DNA of 6,785 nucleotides from Candidatus Spyradenecus faecavium (GTDB lineage Bacteria; Verrucomicrobiota; Kiritimatiellia; RFP12; DVOR01): positions 1 to 6,785 of the forward strand of contig DVOR01000241.1 of NCBI GenBank assembly GCA_018713405.1. The letters run 5' to 3'. The translations under genes were made by a program, and so were the position numbers. Of the stretch, positions 6,233 to 6,785 are shown in pieces. Position 1 is the stretch's first letter; each line of letters opens with the position of its first letter. The notes under the pieces were generated by a model. The model saw only the letters and a list, made by a program, of their open reading frames with translations. It did no database searches and was not told the origin of the DNA.

Positions 6233-6785
6233 GGGGAGCCTCCGCGACGAAGTTGAGCACGGCCTCGCGGCGGGCGCCGTAGTCCGGGCTGTCCGCCGGT
6301 GTGTTGTTCCAATCGATGAATGCCTGCTGGAGCCGCAGGAACGCGCGGCGCGCCTCGGCCTTGTCGGCATACGCATAGCGCTGGGAGACGATCGTCTCGA
6401 GCACGCCGAAGGCGTCGCGCTGGCGCGCCACGGGGCAGCACGCGTCCACGTCGTTGAAGGCGTTCTGCTGCAGGTAGACCGCGTCGATGAGCTCCTTCTT
6501 CAGGAAGTCCATGAAGTCGTCCATCGCCGTGCCTTCCTCGCCGACGACCTTCATCATCTGCTCCACGTCCGCGCCCTTGCGGACCAGGTCGCGCAACGCC
6601 TCGACGCGCGGCTGCTCGATGACGGAGGGATACTTGCTCCACGAGTCCAGCGGGTCGATGGCCGGGTAGCGGCGCGCGTCGGAGCGCGCACGGGAGAGGC
6701 CGTGGAAGGCGCCGACCACCTTCAGCGTGGCCTGCGTCACCGGCTCGTCGAAGTTGCCGCCCGCGGGCGAGACCGTGCCGCCGAT
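6225..6785 (-). CDS. ntpA: V-type ATPase subunit A (catalytic), C-terminal part, cut by the window edge
   Basis: The reading frame is open from the right edge to the stop at 6225 and gives the last 186 residues of the catalytic ATPase subunit (full length in the family about 580-600). It begins within IGGTVSPAGGNFDEPVTQAT, the region that follows the catalytic core. It continues into RARSDARRYPAIDPLDSWSKY, a near-invariant A-subunit block, and then the helical C-terminal domain that contacts D. The Walker A motif and catalytic glutamate are expected upstream, outside the window, so activity cannot be judged here. A GTG at 6740 is an internal valine, not a start, since conserved sequence continues in frame before it. 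The end overlaps ntpB by eight bases. Confidence 0.96.
   Translation of the reverse strand: MGGTVSPAGGNFDEPVTQATLKVVGAFHGLSRARSDARRYPAIDPLDSWSKYPSVIEQPRVEALRDLVRKGADVEQMMKVVGEEGTAMDDFMDFLKKELIDAVYLQQNAFNDVDACCPVARQRDAFGVLETIVSQRYAYADKAEARRAFLRLQQAFIDWNNTPADSPDYGARREAVLNFVAEAPHA

Noticed and set aside
5204..6256. A 350-codon plus-strand open frame opposite ntpB
   Set aside because: Low-complexity Gly/Val/His/Glu composition, and it runs antisense to a well-conserved ntpB. It is a shadow frame.
6233..6376. Upstream extension of ntpB to an ATG at 6376
   Set aside because: It would overlap the ntpA coding end and has no B-subunit sequence. The ATG at 6232 has GGAGG at proper spacing and fits the family N-terminus.
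6738..6740. GTG as a possible start of a short gene covering the ntpA end
   Set aside because: The conserved A-subunit sequence continues in frame upstream to the window edge, so this codon is an internal valine.

Overview
The window comes from a GC-rich bacterium (roughly two thirds G+C by eye, with strongly GC-biased third codon positions). It holds the 3' part of a V-type (A/V-type) ATPase operon on the minus strand and one convergent sugar-phosphate mutase gene on the plus strand. The ATPase gene order A-B-D-I-K, and sequence motifs of the subunits, match the compact bacterial V-ATPase operons known from Chlamydiae, Bacteroidota and Spirochaetes. That order, the high GC and a four-helix-bundle (S23/IVS-family) protein gene suggest a PVC-group organism (Verrucomicrobiota/Kiritimatiellota/Lentisphaerota type) or a relative. 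This taxonomic placement is inference, because no rRNA or marker gene is present.

Layout from left to right: a phosphomannomutase/phosphoglucomutase gene (28-1353, +); a 112-bp convergent intergenic region with two hairpin terminators; then, all on the minus strand and so transcribed right to left, ntpK (1466-2023), ntpI (2044-3870), ntpD (3867-4478), a small four-helix-bundle gene (4500-4883), ntpB (4937-6232) and the C-terminal part of ntpA (6225 to the right edge). A/B and D/I overlap by 8 and 4 bases, and I/K are 20 bases apart, as expected for one translationally coupled operon. A and B form the ATP-hydrolysing head, D the central shaft, I the stator/ion channel subunit and K the rotor ring. 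Subunit E and other upstream genes would lie beyond the right edge.

The one stretch that breaks the pattern is 4484-4938. It lies exactly between the ntpB stop and the ntpD start and is bounded by 40-bp imperfect inverted repeats (35/40 identical). The repeats are built of 8-bp units with consensus GGARGYTT. Between them is a single gene of the family best known from intervening sequences in 23S rRNA. The segment is about 55% G+C, well below its neighbours. It looks like a small inserted cassette whose RNA ends could pair into a long stem, placing the ntpB stop beside the ntpD start and possibly making the operon mRNA an RNase III substrate. This is the most noteworthy item. The insertion and the RNA-processing idea are inferences, while the inverted repeats and the gene are seen directly.
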